Under the pieces are notes generated by a model. The model did no database searches, was not told the origin of the DNA, and was given only the letters and a program-made list of their open reading frames with translations. Made by a program: the position numbers and the translations under genes. Shown here in pieces: positions 17,847-26,315 of a stretch of 64,000 bases of DNA. Origin of the DNA: Pseudomonadota bacterium (GTDB lineage: Bacteria; Desulfobacterota; Desulfobulbia; Desulfobulbales; Desulfocapsaceae); NCBI GenBank assembly GCA_018820855.1, contig JAHJNL010000007.1, positions 124,001 through 188,000 of the forward strand, given 5' to 3'. Each line of letters begins with the position of its first letter. Positions within the stretch are counted from its first letter, which is position 1.

Positions 17847-17868
17847 GCCTAAAAGACTCTTTTAGGCT
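17846..17868. repeat. Hairpin directly after proB
   Basis: AGCCTAAAAG (17846-17855) pairs perfectly with CTTTTAGGCT (17859-17868) over a three-base loop. No T-tract follows (TCCTTTACGG), so it is either a weak terminator or an RNA-stability element at the proB 3' end. Confidence 0.6.
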
Positions 17869-17999
17869 TCCTTTACGGGATTGTACGTGTCTTAACAATA
17901 GGTGATGTTAAAACAAGTTGTTATGTCTCTTGGTTTTTTGGGTCTTAATCACTAGAGCCTATTACTCGTAAGACACTAAAAGAATAAAAAGGAAAAATT

Positions 18000-19268
18000 A
18001 TGAGTCACTCAGAAAAGCTTGCAACCGATATCAAGCAAATGGCCAAACAGGCAAAAATTGCTGCAAGAACATTGGCAACGCTTTCCACCGAAGCCAAAAA
18101 CAACGTTCTTCTCCATATGGTTGATGCCATTGATGCCAAGCGCCAATATATCCAGAATGAAAATGCGAAGGACCTTGTTGCCGGAAAAGAAAAGGGCTTG
18201 TCTCCCGCTATGCTTGACCGTCTTGAGCTATCTGACAAAGTCATAACTTCCATGATGGACGGTCTTCGAGAAGTAGCAGCCCTGCCGGATCCTGTCGGGG
18301 AAATTGAAAAAATGGTTAAACGACCAAATGGCCTTATGGTTGGGCGTATGCGTGTGCCTTTGGGAGTGATCGGTATGATTTATGAATCCAGGCCGAATGT
18401 GACAGTGGATGCAGCTGCACTGTGCCTTAAGGCAGGTAATGCCATTCTTCTCAGGGGAGGATCCGAAGCCATTCATTCCAACAGGGCTCTCGCTTCTGTC
18501 CTTCAAGAAGCCCTACTCAGCCAGGGCGTTGCAGCAGAAGCCATTCAGGTTATTCCCGTGACAGATCGAGAGGCTGTCAATATCATGCTCAGCCAGGAAG
18601 AATATCTGGATCTTATTATTCCAAGGGGAGGGGAGGGGCTTATCCGTTTTGTTTCTGAGACTTCCCGTATCCCGGTGCTGAAACATTATAAGGGAGTCTG
18701 CCATATCTATGTGGATCGGGATGCTGACCTGGAAAAGGCAACACCGATCATTCTTAATTCCAAGGCCCAGCGTCCCGGGGTCTGTAATGCCCTTGAAGGA
18801 CTTCTTGTCCACAAGGATATTGCAGAGTCTTATCTGCCGGCACTTGCAGACAGCCTTAACAGGGCTGATGTTCGTTTATTGGGGTGTAAAGAGTCCGTAC
18901 AAATTGTACCCTCAATAACACCTGCCATGGACAGTGACTGGGGCACTGAATTCCTCGATCTGATCCTCTGTGTTCGGGTGGTAGCCGATATAGATGAAGC
19001 CTTGGATTATATTGCCCAGTATGGCTCTCAGCATACAGAGAGTATACTGACTGAAAATTATTCCAATGCCCAGAGGTTCCTGGCCGAAGTCGATGCCTCA
19101 GCGGTAATGGTTAATACATCCACCCGTTTCAATGATGGAGGCCAGCTTGGCCTTGGGGCCGAGATCGGTATCAGCACAACCAAACTTCACGCTTATGGCC
19201 CCATGGGATTGGAAGAGTTGACCACAAGGAAATTTGTTGTGTACGGACAGGGGCAGGTCAGGAGTTGA
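18000..19268 (+). CDS. proA: Glutamate-5-semialdehyde dehydrogenase (gamma-glutamyl phosphate reductase)
   Basis: ProA reduces gamma-glutamyl phosphate with NADPH in proline synthesis. The 422-residue aldehyde-dehydrogenase-fold protein shows GVIGMIYESRPNVTVDA, LILRGGSEAIHSN-like binding (ILLRGGSEAIHSN), IPRGGEGLIRFV, the catalytic-cysteine segment with Cys in QRPGVCNALE, and STRFNDGGQLGLGAEIGIST near the end. It has normal length. It lies 153 bases after proB, separated by a perfect 10-bp hairpin that lacks a T-tract, and overlaps nadD by four bases. Confidence 0.97.
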   Translation: MSHSEKLATDIKQMAKQAKIAARTLATLSTEAKNNVLLHMVDAIDAKRQYIQNENAKDLVAGKEKGLSPAMLDRLELSDKVITSMMDGLREVAALPDPVGEIEKMVKRPNGLMVGRMRVPLGVIGMIYESRPNVTVDAAALCLKAGNAILLRGGSEAIHSNRALASVLQEALLSQGVAAEAIQVIPVTDREAVNIMLSQEEYLDLIIPRGGEGLIRFVSETSRIPVLKHYKGVCHIYVDRDADLEKATPIILNSKAQRPGVCNALEGLLVHKDIAESYLPALADSLNRADVRLLGCKESVQIVPSITPAMDSDWGTEFLDLILCVRVVADIDEALDYIAQYGSQHTESILTENYSNAQRFLAEVDASAVMVNTSTRFNDGGQLGLGAEIGISTTKLHAYGPMGLEELTTRKFVVYGQGQVRS

Positions 19269-19906
19269 CACGCAAGACTGGTATCCTGGGTGGCACCTTT
19301 GATCCTGTCCACAACGGTCACCTGGCACTGGCTGAAGCAGCTGGTAAGCTGTGTGATCTCGACGAGATAACCCTGCTTCCCGCTGCTGTTCCACCGCATA
19401 AACAAGAAGTGATAAGTGCGTTCTCTGACAGAGTTGCGATGCTTGAACTTGCTGTGCGCAACAAGCCGACTCTAACTCTTTCGACCATTGAGCAACTTCT
19501 TCCCACCCCGTCCTATTCCATTGACACCCTTCGTTACCTCTTGAGTCACGCCACTCATCCAGCAGAGTTTTTTTTTATCACTGGAGCAGACACTTTTCTT
19601 GATATACTTTCCTGGAAAGAATACCAAGAGTTGCTGCGTACAATCCATTTTGTAGTCTTTTCCCGTGTAGGGAGTAAAAACGAGCAGTTGTATACCCTTT
19701 TCAACAAGCTTGAATATCACAAAAAAGGAGCCGGGTGGTATAATACAGTTTCCCATAGATGGATATACTGTTCTTCTGTTAGTCTGCCACCTGTTTCTTC
19801 TTCAGAAATACGTAACCGGGTGGCGCTAGGACTTCCTGTAAATAGTTTTGTTCCTGAAGGGGTTTCTGAATATATTCAAGCGCATGGCCTTTATACTGTC
19901 AGGTAA
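19265..19906 (+). CDS. nadD: Nicotinate-nucleotide adenylyltransferase
   Basis: NadD joins nicotinate mononucleotide and ATP to make deamido-NAD. The 213-residue protein has the nucleotidyltransferase motif GGTFDPVHNGHL and the second motif VSSSEIRNRV. It begins with TTG at 19265, overlapping the proA stop by four bases (TTGA), which implies translational coupling. The order obg-proB-proA-nadD is widespread in Desulfobacterota. rsfS, which often follows, is not here. Confidence 0.95.
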   Translation: MTRKTGILGGTFDPVHNGHLALAEAAGKLCDLDEITLLPAAVPPHKQEVISAFSDRVAMLELAVRNKPTLTLSTIEQLLPTPSYSIDTLRYLLSHATHPAEFFFITGADTFLDILSWKEYQELLRTIHFVVFSRVGSKNEQLYTLFNKLEYHKKGAGWYNTVSHRWIYCSSVSLPPVSSSEIRNRVALGLPVNSFVPEGVSEYIQAHGLYTVR

Positions 19907-19979
19907 AACCTTTTATATCTAGTAAGTTATTGGCTATACTGTCTGTTTGCATTATCTGTGTAAAAAACAAGGGAAAGGC

Positions 19980-20010
19980 TTGACTTTCCCCACTTATCTA
20001 GTGCTATAAT
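19980..20010 (+). promoter_or_regulatory. Promoter upstream of the CheB-like gene
   Basis: TGCTATAAT (20002-20010) is a perfect extended -10 element. TTGACT (19980-19985) lies 19 bases before the hexamer, slightly long but five of six to consensus. Transcription would start near 20017, about 64 bases ahead of the coding start. Confidence 0.65.
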
Positions 20011-20080
20011 GCAAAATAGTACCCGTATATAATCTCTTGAAAAGAGAATTTTGTTCTGATTTTTTTCCAGACAGTGACCC

Positions 20081-21289
20081 ATGACTCAACATAACTATTC
20101 AGACTCTCCGGTTAAACTTCTCATCGTTGATGATTCTTGGGTATTGAGGAGAGTTCTGCGTGAGACCCTTTCGCAAAGAAACGATATAGAGATTGTGGGT
20201 GAGGCCGCCAACGGTATAGAAGCTCTCAGTGTAATCCTGCAAGTTGATCCTGATGTTATCTTGCTGGACGTGGAAATGCCGATAATGGACGGTATGACCA
20301 CCTTGCAGCATCTCATGATTCATACCCCTACACCCACTATTATGCTTTCCAGCCTGAGTAAAAAGGGGTCGGCCCGTTGTTTTGACGCCTTGAAGTATGG
20401 GGCTGTGGATTTCATCAGCAAAAACTGTTTTTTCAAAGGAATGGACATGGCTGACCAAGGCCAGTTTGTTGTTGAAAAGATATTTGCTGCTGCGCATACA
20501 ACTGTTCACTCCATAGACCCCATGCAACAGGGATCTGGCTCAGGGGCATTGACAAAAATTGCGGTAAAAGTGGTTTTTTGTGAAGACTGCGGAACGCGTC
20601 ATATTATCCATAATTCTGTCCAGACCGGCACGAGTGTAAAGTGTAACAATTGTGGCGATGACATATCTCTGGTAGCGGATAAGCGGTTCAGGAGAGTGAA
20701 TTTTGTTACTGTTATAGGGTGTGGCGAAGGCGGCTACGCTAACTTGTTGAAAATTATTCCTGAACTCAATCCGGAAATAGGTGGAGCCTTACTTGTTGTC
20801 ATTCTGGATGAGGTTGAACACGTTGAATCATTTGTAAAATATCTTGATGCAATCTGTGATTTCAAGGTTTCTTTGGCCCAAGACGGATTGACCCTTGAAG
20901 GAGGAGGCTGTTATATTTTTTCCGGCATTGAACATGTTGAACTCTCCCCATACAGTGGAAACTATACGTTGCAGATGGAGGTCACGCCGATGTCCGGCAA
21001 CTCCGGAGGCATCGATAACCTGATGATTGCTGCCAGCAGAACCTTGAAAAATCGGGTGGCCGGCCTCCTCCTGTCAGGGGCGGAAGACGATGGGAGCAAG
21101 GGAATGGAAGAGATCTTGAAAAATAACGGTACGTGCTGGATCTTAAACCCAGACCATTGTTTGCAAAAGGCAATAACCAGCAGAGCTTTCATCAAATATA
21201 ATCTTCCAGGTGATCTTGATGAAAATGCTGTTGTTACTAGGATACGGGACCTTCATTCCAGTTATCAAGAGAATGTGATCACTGCCTGA
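20081..21289 (+). CDS. Receiver domain - zinc ribbon - CheB-like pseudo-methylesterase
   Basis: This 402-residue protein starts with an intact response-regulator receiver domain (Asp17/18, phosphoacceptor Asp63, Ser90, Lys114). A CxxC-x17-CxxC zinc ribbon follows (Cys167, 170, 188, 191), then a domain that follows the CheB methylesterase pattern. In that domain the catalytic serine of GxSxGG is a glycine (GCGEGG, 213-218) and the histidine of the QHMP-type segment is absent. Only the aspartate survives (GAEDDG, Asp337). It is therefore probably not an active methylesterase/deamidase (inference). No chemotaxis genes are nearby. A PilZ gene follows 35 bases downstream and a hybrid kinase after that, so it may be part of a local signalling unit. 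A good extended -10 promoter lies upstream. Confidence 0.8.
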   Translation: MTQHNYSDSPVKLLIVDDSWVLRRVLRETLSQRNDIEIVGEAANGIEALSVILQVDPDVILLDVEMPIMDGMTTLQHLMIHTPTPTIMLSSLSKKGSARCFDALKYGAVDFISKNCFFKGMDMADQGQFVVEKIFAAAHTTVHSIDPMQQGSGSGALTKIAVKVVFCEDCGTRHIIHNSVQTGTSVKCNNCGDDISLVADKRFRRVNFVTVIGCGEGGYANLLKIIPELNPEIGGALLVVILDEVEHVESFVKYLDAICDFKVSLAQDGLTLEGGGCYIFSGIEHVELSPYSGNYTLQMEVTPMSGNSGGIDNLMIAASRTLKNRVAGLLLSGAEDDGSKGMEEILKNNGTCWILNPDHCLQKAITSRAFIKYNLPGDLDENAVVTRIRDLHSSYQENVITA

Positions 21290-21324
21290 CATGATTTATA
21301 AATGCATTCAAGGAGAGTCAGGGG

Positions 21325-21717
21325 ATGGAAAGTGTTGATGCCTTAGAAAGACGAGAACATAACCGTGTGTTTTTTGATATTGTGCTCGATGTTTGTCTCT
21401 TAACAGTGGACGATTCAGGTGGAGATTTTCGTCTTCTTTCATGCCGTGGCAGAGATATCAGTGGTGGAGGCCTTTCTTTTTATGCGGAGAACAGATACCC
21501 GCCTGACTCCCTTCTTCGACTGCGCATTCCCCTGAACGACAATAAGTTGTCAGGCGAGAATGAGGACAATAACATGCTCAAGGTTATGGGGAAAGTGATG
21601 TGGTCAAAAAAAAACGGAGAAGACAGCACCTATGTCACTGGAGTTCAGTTCCTCAATATTTATGAACAAGATTATCACATTCTGAAAGACTATGTAGAAA
21701 AGTTTCTCACAGAGTAG
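21325..21717 (+). CDS. PilZ-domain protein, probable c-di-GMP receptor
   Basis: The 130-residue protein is a single PilZ domain. It has the N-terminal arginine switch (ALERREHNRV, about 7-16) and the second motif DISGGGLSF (about 48-56), together the known c-di-GMP-binding pattern RxxxR...DxSxxG. Later strands include VMGKVMWSKK and GVQFLNI. A GGAGAG-type box precedes the ATG. It lies 35 bases after the CheB-like gene and is probably cotranscribed. The output is unknown. Being a lone PilZ domain, it would act by binding a partner. Confidence 0.88.
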   Translation: MESVDALERREHNRVFFDIVLDVCLLTVDDSGGDFRLLSCRGRDISGGGLSFYAENRYPPDSLLRLRIPLNDNKLSGENEDNNMLKVMGKVMWSKKNGEDSTYVTGVQFLNIYEQDYHILKDYVEKFLTE

Positions 21718-22119
21718 TCTTGTTTTTATCTCTGGCGTTCCGATGGCGTAAGACAGTTTAGACGGTTAATCTCTGGAAACCAAAACTCTAACTCCACCTT
21801 CCTTCCCTCTGTTTTTTTCTGATGCCACGCAGCAGAGAGGATCCTACGTTTATCTCACCTGCTCCCCCCTGGATTTGTCGCTCCCGAAGAATTTGAGAAA
21901 TTGCATCTTTTAAGAAAGGCCGCTTAACGAACGTATCTCATTTCGTTTGGTGAGATGAGTTCTGACAAGGTGGCTTCTTTGTACGATTTACAGCAGGCAA
22001 TCCTGTTTGACATCCATTCTCACAACCTATAAGATCAAACCACCTGTTGTTGTAATGGATTAGACATATCCTCAATTTTACATTCGCAATGTCCTGAAAA
22101 ATAGTTCCACCAGTCCACA
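21718..22119. other. 402-base intergenic region, no gene seen
   Basis: Between the PilZ gene and the hybrid kinase I find no convincing coding frame on either strand. A short inverted repeat (ATCTCA ... TGAGAT, about 21934-21955) lies in the middle. No T-tract terminator or clear promoter was recognised, though the kinase promoter must lie in the right half. Confidence 0.5.
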
Positions 22120-24678
22120 ATGAATACAAAATGGAAAGTTATACTATCGGTCATGCTGCTGATAGCGTCGATTTGTACGGTGTTTGTCATCCTTGTGCAA
22201 CAACAGCATGATGAAAAAGTGGCAGGAATAATTGCAGGAAAGGGTGAAAGTGCTGCTTTACTGGCTAATACGCTCTTAACGGAGTTTTCCAGCAACTATC
22301 AGCACAGAATTATGAGTTTTACTGATCCCAGTATTTCACCAAGCAGGGAACAGATGATCCGTGCCTTTGCTGACCGGGATCGTGACAAACTCCTTCAGCT
22401 AAGTAAACCTTTTTTTGCTGTTTTTCAAAAGGAAAACCCTTACTTCTCAACACTAGCCTGGATTCTTCCGGATAATCATTCTTTTCTCGCAGTGCATAAT
22501 CCTCAGAAATTTGGTTTGGATCTCAGCGAGATAAGACCAGATATCGCCGCAGTTAACCACGACAGACAGCTGTTTTCCGGGTTTGATGCTGGATATGCAG
22601 GCTTACAGTATCGCATCGTACAACCGGTTTTTTACCATGATGAATATCTTGGCGCAGTGCAGTTTGGCATTAGGGCCAGTGCTATTTTTGATGCATTGCA
22701 AAGCAAGTTGAAAACTCTTGCCGGAGTAGCTGTCTTGAACCAGGAGTGTGCTGTGGTAAAGGAATCAAAAATACCAAAGCTCACATGCAACACACACACC
22801 ATACGTTCTCGCGAGGTAAGTGTGTTTGAGCCCATAGTGGATCTGCTTGATTGGAACAGTGACAAACAGATGGTTGTCTTGAACGGCAGACCGAATGTTA
22901 TTCTCAATGTCCTCCCCGTAAACAACTTTAAAAACGAAAAGCTGGGTGTTTTTTTTGTAGCGCTGGATATTTCAGAAGAAGTAGCTCAAAAACGAAATTT
23001 ACTCATCTCTGTCCTGACTATAAGTGGTGTTCTTCTTCTTCTTTCGTTTTTAATTTTATACTCCAGCTACGGAGCCCTTGTTCAAAAGATTATCGACTTG
23101 AATCACTCTTTGGAGAAAAATAATATTGAACTTGAGAAACGAGTTTATGAAAGAACCGCCAACTTGCAGGAAAGCGAAAACAGGTTACAGAAGATTCTGG
23201 ATCAATCACCCTTGGGGATTTTGATTGCTGACACAAAGTCTATGCAACTTCGATATGCAAACCCTGCTCTCTGCACAATGCTCGGCTATGATAAAGAAGA
23301 ACTGAAAAACACGGAGATCAATTTATTACACACTCCTGCCGATTTTGAGCAGATAGAAAAGGACTATAAGATCTACGTAAAGGGTGAAAAACATATTCCA
23401 ACAGTCATTCGTTTTCTTCGCAAGAATGGTACGATACTTGAGGCGGATATTATCAGTGCTTCCCTTGAACTTGAGAAACGACCGTGTGTGGTCGGATTTA
23501 TTGTTGATCAAACAGAAGGGAAAAAGCTCGAAAAACAATTGAATCGTGCGCAGAAGATGGAGGCCATCGGTCTAATGGCCAGCGGTGTAGCCCATGATTT
23601 AAATAATATTCTTGCAGGTATCATCAGTTATCCGGAGTTACTGCTTTTGGAGTTACCTCAATCGAGTGAACTAAGAGAACCTCTTGAGGCAATCCAGGCA
23701 TCCGGAAAACGGGCCGCAACTGTGGTGGCAGATCTGCTTACTGTTGCCAGGGGCGCTGCCAGTACTCGGGAACCGCATGACATCAATATACTGATTGAGG
23801 AGTATCTGAATTCTCCTGAATGCAAGAAGCTTAAATCTTTATACACCGGTGTGGAATGCGTGCAACAAATCGATGCGGAACATTCTATTATTGACTGTTC
23901 TCCTATGCACATCAAAAAAACGATTATGAATTTGACAACAAATGCAGCGGAGGCTGTTGGTGAAAAAGGAAGTATTTTGATATCTACCTGCAACCAATTT
24001 GTCAATAAACTGGAGAGTGATGAACTTCATATTGATCCGGGTGACTACGTAGTTCTTAACGTTCAGGATAACGGTCCAGGCATTGCCGCAAGAGATCTGG
24101 AGCATATCTTTGAACCGTTTTATACAAGGAAGGTTATGGGGAGAAGCGGTACTGGTATCGGCTTGGCTGTTGTGTGGAATACCGTGCAGGACCACAACGG
24201 TAAAATATTTGTGGAAAGCAGTGAACAGGGTACCTGTTTTCGACTTTATTTCCCAGTTATTCAGAAAGATGCAGCTCTACCGGAGAAAGTTGGAGATACA
24301 ACTCCTACCGGCAATAATGAATATATTCTGGTTGTGGATGATGAACCACAACTCAGAGATATAGCAAGTAAGATACTGATTACGCTAGGTTATCAAACAG
24401 AGTCAGTCTGCAGTGGTGAGCTGGCCCTGAAATTTTTAGAGGAGCACCAGGTTGATTTGATCATTATTGATATGTTAATGGAACCTGGCATGAACGGTCG
24501 CCAGACCTATGAAAAGATACTTGCGATGTATCCAGATCAGAAGGCAATTATCGCCAGCGGATTTTCGGAAAGTGATGAGGTGAAAGCAGCTCTTCGACTT
24601 GGTGTCGGTGGATTTATAAAAAAACCTTATTCCAGAGATCAGCTTGGCCGAGTGGTTGGTGATGTCTTAGCAACATGA
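22120..24678 (+). CDS. Membrane hybrid histidine kinase (Cache-like sensor, PAS, HisKA, HATPase, receiver)
   Basis: This 852-residue inner-membrane sensor kinase has a first membrane segment (about 7-24), a periplasmic region of about 260 residues resembling a double-Cache domain (LFSGFDAGYAGLQYRIVQP is typical), a second membrane segment (about 290-312), a coiled coil and a PAS domain (about 350-465). A HisKA H-box with the phosphorylated His492 (SGVAHDLNNILAGI), the ATPase domain with N, G1 and G2 boxes (NLTTNAAEAV, DNGPGI, GTGIGLAVVW) and a C-terminal receiver with Asp784 follow. All catalytic residues are present. The ligand is unknown. It is preceded by a 402-base gap, so it probably has its own promoter rather than being cotranscribed with the PilZ gene. 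Confidence 0.92.
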   Translation: MNTKWKVILSVMLLIASICTVFVILVQQQHDEKVAGIIAGKGESAALLANTLLTEFSSNYQHRIMSFTDPSISPSREQMIRAFADRDRDKLLQLSKPFFAVFQKENPYFSTLAWILPDNHSFLAVHNPQKFGLDLSEIRPDIAAVNHDRQLFSGFDAGYAGLQYRIVQPVFYHDEYLGAVQFGIRASAIFDALQSKLKTLAGVAVLNQECAVVKESKIPKLTCNTHTIRSREVSVFEPIVDLLDWNSDKQMVVLNGRPNVILNVLPVNNFKNEKLGVFFVALDISEEVAQKRNLLISVLTISGVLLLLSFLILYSSYGALVQKIIDLNHSLEKNNIELEKRVYERTANLQESENRLQKILDQSPLGILIADTKSMQLRYANPALCTMLGYDKEELKNTEINLLHTPADFEQIEKDYKIYVKGEKHIPTVIRFLRKNGTILEADIISASLELEKRPCVVGFIVDQTEGKKLEKQLNRAQKMEAIGLMASGVAHDLNNILAGIISYPELLLLELPQSSELREPLEAIQASGKRAATVVADLLTVARGAASTREPHDINILIEEYLNSPECKKLKSLYTGVECVQQIDAEHSIIDCSPMHIKKTIMNLTTNAAEAVGEKGSILISTCNQFVNKLESDELHIDPGDYVVLNVQDNGPGIAARDLEHIFEPFYTRKVMGRSGTGIGLAVVWNTVQDHNGKIFVESSEQGTCFRLYFPVIQKDAALPEKVGDTTPTGNNEYILVVDDEPQLRDIASKILITLGYQTESVCSGELALKFLEEHQVDLIIIDMLMEPGMNGRQTYEKILAMYPDQKAIIASGFSESDEVKAALRLGVGGFIKKPYSRDQLGRVVGDVLAT

Positions 24679-24833
24679 CTTAAAGAATACATTTTTCATT
24701 CATGAAATTTTATCTGTTTTTGTCTGATCATCTTCTCCCATTGTGATTTGTAGTCATTGTGGTAGCTTTGACCAGTGACTTATTATTGGCATGAATCCCT
24801 GTTTTATTTGTGTTCACCCATAATCATTTTGGC

Positions 24834-26174
24834 ATGCGATTTATAGCTGACCTGCATATTCATTCACTCTATTCCAGGGCCACATCAAAGGCCTCTCACA
24901 TTGCCTCCCTTGCGGCTTGGGCGCGTATTAAAGGAGTGCATGTTCTGGGTACTGGAGACTTCACTCATCCATTATGGTTTCAGCAACTTAAAGAGACTCT
25001 GCAACCTGCAGAGAGAGGGCTCTTTCGTCTAAAAAATAGAGTCAAACGTGATTTCTCTTCCCTCATGCAGTCTGATATCGTAACAGAACCTATCGTTACC
25101 CGTTTTGTTCTTACCGCGGAAATAAGCTCCATTTACAAAAGGGGCGGCAAGGTCAGAAAGGTACATAATATACTTTTAGTCCCCGATTTTGCCTCTGCGG
25201 AACGTGTCAATGCCGTACTTTCCTCCATCGGTAATATTGCGTCGGATGGAAGACCAATGCTTGGCTTGGATTCCCGTGATCTTCTGGAAATCCTCCTTGA
25301 AAATGCCCCAGATGGCTTTCTGATACCAGCGCATATCTGGACACCGTGGTTTTCGCTGTTTGGTTCAAAATCAGGATTTGATCGGCTCGAAGACTGTTTC
25401 GGTGATCTTAGTCACCATATCTTTGCTTTGGAAACCGGGCTTTCCTCGGATCCGCAGATGAATCGTCTGATTTCTTCTCTGGATCAATATACCCTGATCT
25501 CAAATTCTGACTGCCATTCGCCTTCTAAACTCTGTAGGGAGGCCAATGTTTTTGAAACAGAATTCAATTTTTACGCTATGAAAGAAGCTATTAAGAATCC
25601 CTGTGACACCGCAGGAAATCAATGTTTTGTTGGAACTGTTGAATTCTATCCGGAAGAGGGGAAGTATTATCATGACGGTCACCGGAAATGCGGGTTCTGT
25701 TGTGATCCTGCTACAAGTCAAGAGATATCCGGCCGCTGTCCGGAATGTGGTAAAAGGATAACCATAGGGGTGCTTTCCAGGGTGATGGAGCTTGCTGATC
25801 GAAGGACTCCCGTATTTCCAGAGGGATCTCCGGATGTATACAGCCTGATTCCTCTGCCTGAGATCCTTTCCGAAATAGCTGGTGTGGGACCGAACAGTAA
25901 AACCGTTACCCTTCAATATGTAAAATGTATTGAACAATTTGGCTCCGAACTCAATGTCCTCCTGCATACTCCCATTCAAGATCTTTACGATTATTATTCA
26001 CCACTGCTGGCTGAGGCAGTGGACAGAGTACGAAAAGGGCAGGTTGTCCGTCAGGCAGGTTATGATGGAGAGTTTGGTGCGATTTCTGTCTTTCGGCCTG
26101 GAGAAAAAGAGACCCTGGCAGGGCAGGATAAGCGATTGCTATCTCGTGTTAACAACAAGGTGACTCCCTCCTAA
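24834..26174 (+). CDS. EndoQ-like PHP-domain endonuclease
   Basis: This PHP-family metal-dependent protein is about 446 residues long from the ATG at 24834 (a GTG at 24810 would add eight). It opens with ADLHIHSLYSRATSK and carries GTGDFTHP, PAHIWTPWFSLFGSKSGFD and SNSDCHSP, the metal-ligand segments of the endonuclease Q / UvrD-associated PHP group. A zinc ribbon follows (CGFC ... CPECG, about 290-320). EndoQ in archaea and some bacteria nicks DNA 5' of deaminated bases or abasic sites; the same role here is inference from motif agreement. The C-terminal part (about 340-446) contains a helical GVGP-type segment. It stands alone on the plus strand, convergent with the NAD(P)HX repair gene. 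Confidence 0.8.
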   Translation: MRFIADLHIHSLYSRATSKASHIASLAAWARIKGVHVLGTGDFTHPLWFQQLKETLQPAERGLFRLKNRVKRDFSSLMQSDIVTEPIVTRFVLTAEISSIYKRGGKVRKVHNILLVPDFASAERVNAVLSSIGNIASDGRPMLGLDSRDLLEILLENAPDGFLIPAHIWTPWFSLFGSKSGFDRLEDCFGDLSHHIFALETGLSSDPQMNRLISSLDQYTLISNSDCHSPSKLCREANVFETEFNFYAMKEAIKNPCDTAGNQCFVGTVEFYPEEGKYYHDGHRKCGFCCDPATSQEISGRCPECGKRITIGVLSRVMELADRRTPVFPEGSPDVYSLIPLPEILSEIAGVGPNSKTVTLQYVKCIEQFGSELNVLLHTPIQDLYDYYSPLLAEAVDRVRKGQVVRQAGYDGEFGAISVFRPGEKETLAGQDKRLLSRVNNKVTPS

Positions 26175-26315
26175 GAAGAGGCCTTGTTTTTTGACCAGAC
26201 TGCGAAGAGTCAATGCCGATTATTCAAGTGGTCTGAAACAGGTGCACCTCGTAAAAGGGTACTGAAAATAATCCTTCAGGGGCCATACTCGTATCTGTTT
26301 CCTGGGAAAAGACCA

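Noticed and set aside
22035-22295. Minus-strand frame at the start of the hybrid kinase
   Set aside because: Overlaps the first membrane segment of the kinase on the other strand, with no support of its own.
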